A stretch of DNA of 46,206 bases, taken from the NCBI RefSeq assembly GCF_030270585.1, contig NZ_BSYI01000043.1:1-46206 (forward strand). The letters are read 5' to 3'. The notes under the pieces were generated by a model that saw only the letters and a program-made list of their open reading frames with translations, had not been told where the DNA came from and made no database searches. This DNA comes from Paralimibaculum aggregatum (GTDB lineage Bacteria; Pseudomonadota; Alphaproteobacteria; Rhodobacterales; Rhodobacteraceae). Position numbers and translations under genes: made by a program. Of the stretch, positions 45,024 to 46,206 are shown piece by piece (within the stretch, counting starts at the first letter, position 1; each line of letters opens with the position of its first letter).

Positions 45024-45701
45024 CGCGGGCGCCGCGCCGGCCTCGGGCTCGGCAGCGCTGGGTGCAGCACCGGGCGCCGCGCCGGCCTGGCCGCCGCCGA
45101 GCGACTGGAGCTGGGCCTGCATCTCGGCGAGCTTGCGCTGCAGCGCCTCGATGTCCGAGCCGATATCCGCCGGCCCCGATCCGCCCGACGGGGCACCGCC
45201 GGCGCCGGGCTCCTGGCCCGCGCCCGGCGCGCCGCCGGCAGCGCCCGGCGCACCGAACGGGCCGAACATCCGCATCGCCCGCTCGGCAAACTCCATGTTG
45301 GACCGCGCGAGGGTCTCGAACGAGGCCATCGCCGGGTTCTGCCCGAAGGCCTCGCGCATCCGCTCCTGGTTGCGCGAGAAGGCCTCCATCGAGGCGTCGA
45401 GATAGCCCGGCACCACCGATTGCAGCGCATCGCCATAGAGCCGGATCAGCTGACGCAGGAAGTTGGTCGGCAGCATGTTCTGCCCCTTCGCCTCCTGCTC
45501 GAAGATGATCTGCGCCAGCACCGAGCGCGTGATGTCCTCGCCGGTCTTCGCGTCGAACACCTGAAAATCCTCGCCACCCTGAACCATCTGGCTCAGGTCC
45601 TCCAGCGTCACGTAACTGCTCTTGGCCGTGTTGTAGAGCCGGCGGTTGGCGTATTTCTTGATGATGATCGGTCCGTCGCCGGAATGTTTCGGATTTGCCA
45701 A
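44988..45701 (-). CDS. phaR: Polyhydroxyalkanoate synthesis repressor PhaR
   Basis: PhaR binds DNA and PHB granules and represses phasin and other PHB genes until granules titrate it. The 237-residue protein has the N-terminal PHB/PHA-accumulation DNA-binding domain (IIIKKYANRRLYNTAKSSYV at 12-31), two repeated central domains (LAQIIFEQEAKGQNMLPTNF, LIRLYGDALQ) and a Gly/Ala/Pro-rich tail ending in KKRGRG. It is divergent from the thiolase gene, with TGC-rich repeats in between. Its last 36 bp are antisense to the 3' end of the degenerate GGDEF-EAL gene. Confidence 0.95.
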   Translation of the reverse strand: MANPKHSGDGPIIIKKYANRRLYNTAKSSYVTLEDLSQMVQGGEDFQVFDAKTGEDITRSVLAQIIFEQEAKGQNMLPTNFLRQLIRLYGDALQSVVPGYLDASMEAFSRNQERMREAFGQNPAMASFETLARSNMEFAERAMRMFGPFGAPGAAGGAPGAGQEPGAGGAPSGGSGPADIGSDIEALQRKLAEMQAQLQSLGGGQAGAAPGAAPSAAEPEAGAAPASEDAGKKRGRG

Positions 45702-45915
45702 GACGCTCTCCCCAGAACGGCGCAGTTACAGGACTGCGGTACTCTCGCACCGCATGCGCCGCACCGCAACACCCTTCTCGCGGCACTCCGCCCGGCGCCC
45801 CGCCGGGGCCGGCTTGGCGGATTGGTCGCATATGCCCGGTTTCCACGCTGTGGAACTCTCGCCCCCGACGCCGCGGCACCGGCCCGCGGCCCTGGCAGCG
45901 GAGGAGATCTGAGCG
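45702..45915. promoter_or_regulatory. Divergent phaR-phaA control region
   Basis: Three copies of the TGCGGT/ACCGCA half-site occur here: TGCGGT at 45735-45740, and two copies of GCACCGCA at 45747-45754 and 45761-45768, 14 bp apart. A separate perfect palindrome, TTCCACGCTGTGGAA, lies at 45841-45855, about 60 bp before the thiolase ATG. TGC-rich sites are typical for PhaR in related bacteria, so the first group is a candidate PhaR operator. The palindrome has no assigned regulator. Confidence 0.5.
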
Positions 45916-46206
45916 ATGGGCTCTGTGGTTATTGTATCTGCGGCACGGACGGCGGTTGGGAGCTTCAACGGGTCGTTCGCGTCGGTACCGGCGCACGAGC
46001 TCGGGGCGGTGGCGATCGGTGCGGCGCTGTCGCGGGCCGGGGTTGCGGCGGCGGATGTGTCGGAGACGATCCTCGGGCAGGTGCTGACGGCGGGCCAGGG
46101 CCAGAACCCGGCGCGGCAGGCGCATATCGCGGCCGGGCTGCCGATCGAGGCGGCGGCCTGGGGGATCAACCAGGTCTGCGGCTCGGGCCTGCGGGCGGTG
46201 GCGCTT
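45916..46206 (+). CDS. phaA: Acetyl-CoA acetyltransferase (thiolase), 5' part
   Basis: This is the first 97 codons of a thiolase, cut by the window edge. It begins MGSVVIVSAARTAVGSFNGS and includes NQVCGSGLRAV, with the nucleophilic Cys88 that forms the acetyl-enzyme. The enzyme condenses two acetyl-CoA to acetoacetyl-CoA, the entry to PHB synthesis and to the ethylmalonyl-CoA pathway. Its position divergent from phaR supports the biosynthetic PhaA type; phaB probably follows outside the window. GGAG lies about nine bases before the start. Confidence 0.95.
   Translation, partial: MGSVVIVSAARTAVGSFNGSFASVPAHELGAVAIGAALSRAGVAAADVSETILGQVLTAGQGQNPARQAHIAAGLPIEAAAWGINQVCGSGLRAVAL

Overview
The window is a very GC-rich bacterial chromosome segment, most likely from an alphaproteobacterium of the Rhodobacterales (Paracoccaceae/Roseobacteraceae type). 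The support is the gene order chvI-chvG-hprK-rapZ-EIIA(Man)-HPr beside a divergent pckA, methylsuccinyl-CoA dehydrogenase (ethylmalonyl-CoA pathway), two proteins ending in VPLPA-type sorting tails, CtrA-like TTAA boxes, and phaR divergent from a thiolase gene.

Layout. (1) 1-16.8 kb, minus strand: the transcription/translation block tRNA-Trp, secE, nusG, rplK, rplA, rplJ, rplL, rpoB, rpoC, then a VPLPA-CTERM protein, then the str operon rpsL, [DUF4189 secreted protein], rpsG, fusA. Promoters can be read before tRNA-Trp, nusG and rpsL. Strong hairpins lie between rpoB and rpoC and after rpoC. (2) 16.9-19.5 kb: a small exported protein, a roughly 0.8 kb array of degenerate 23-bp repeats, and meaB. 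(3) 19.7-24.7 kb: hrpB helicase with an overlapping DUF1493-like gene, a LysE exporter, a second VPLPA-CTERM protein, and a low-molecular-weight tyrosine phosphatase. (4) 25.1-29.6 kb: a formyltransferase-like gene behind a CtrA-type box, lepA, and an AT-rich islet with one FRG-domain gene, clearly foreign in composition. (5) 29.6-34.5 kb, minus strand: a Tyr/Pro/Gly-repeat lipoprotein whose ribosome binding site is buried in a perfect hairpin, a cold-shock protein, a small Rhodobacterales-type protein, mcd, and a gamma-glutamyltransferase-like gene. (6) 34.6-36.6 kb: an unrecognised gene followed by a second array, about 42-bp units, roughly 25 copies. (7) 36.6-43.1 kb: pckA divergent from the ChvI/ChvG envelope-stress and HprK/RapZ/EIIA/HPr phosphotransfer operon. 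(8) 43.1-46.2 kb: tag, a catalytically degenerate GGDEF-EAL-like protein, phaR, and the start of a thiolase (phaA).

Functional links. phaA, mcd and meaB serve acetyl-CoA assimilation through the ethylmalonyl-CoA pathway and PHB metabolism. pckA draws C4 acids into gluconeogenesis, and ChvGI with the PTS proteins regulate envelope and carbon flux.

The least explained signal is a set of three tandem-repeat tracts that each begin at a TGA stop codon in the context GCTGAGC and extend 3' of the gene in the sense direction: two 16-bp units at 16925, about 34 units of 23 bp after meaB, and about 25 units of about 42 bp after the gene at 34589. Two long hairpins whose loops are G-quadruplex motifs (after rpoC, before hrpB) are the next most unusual structures.
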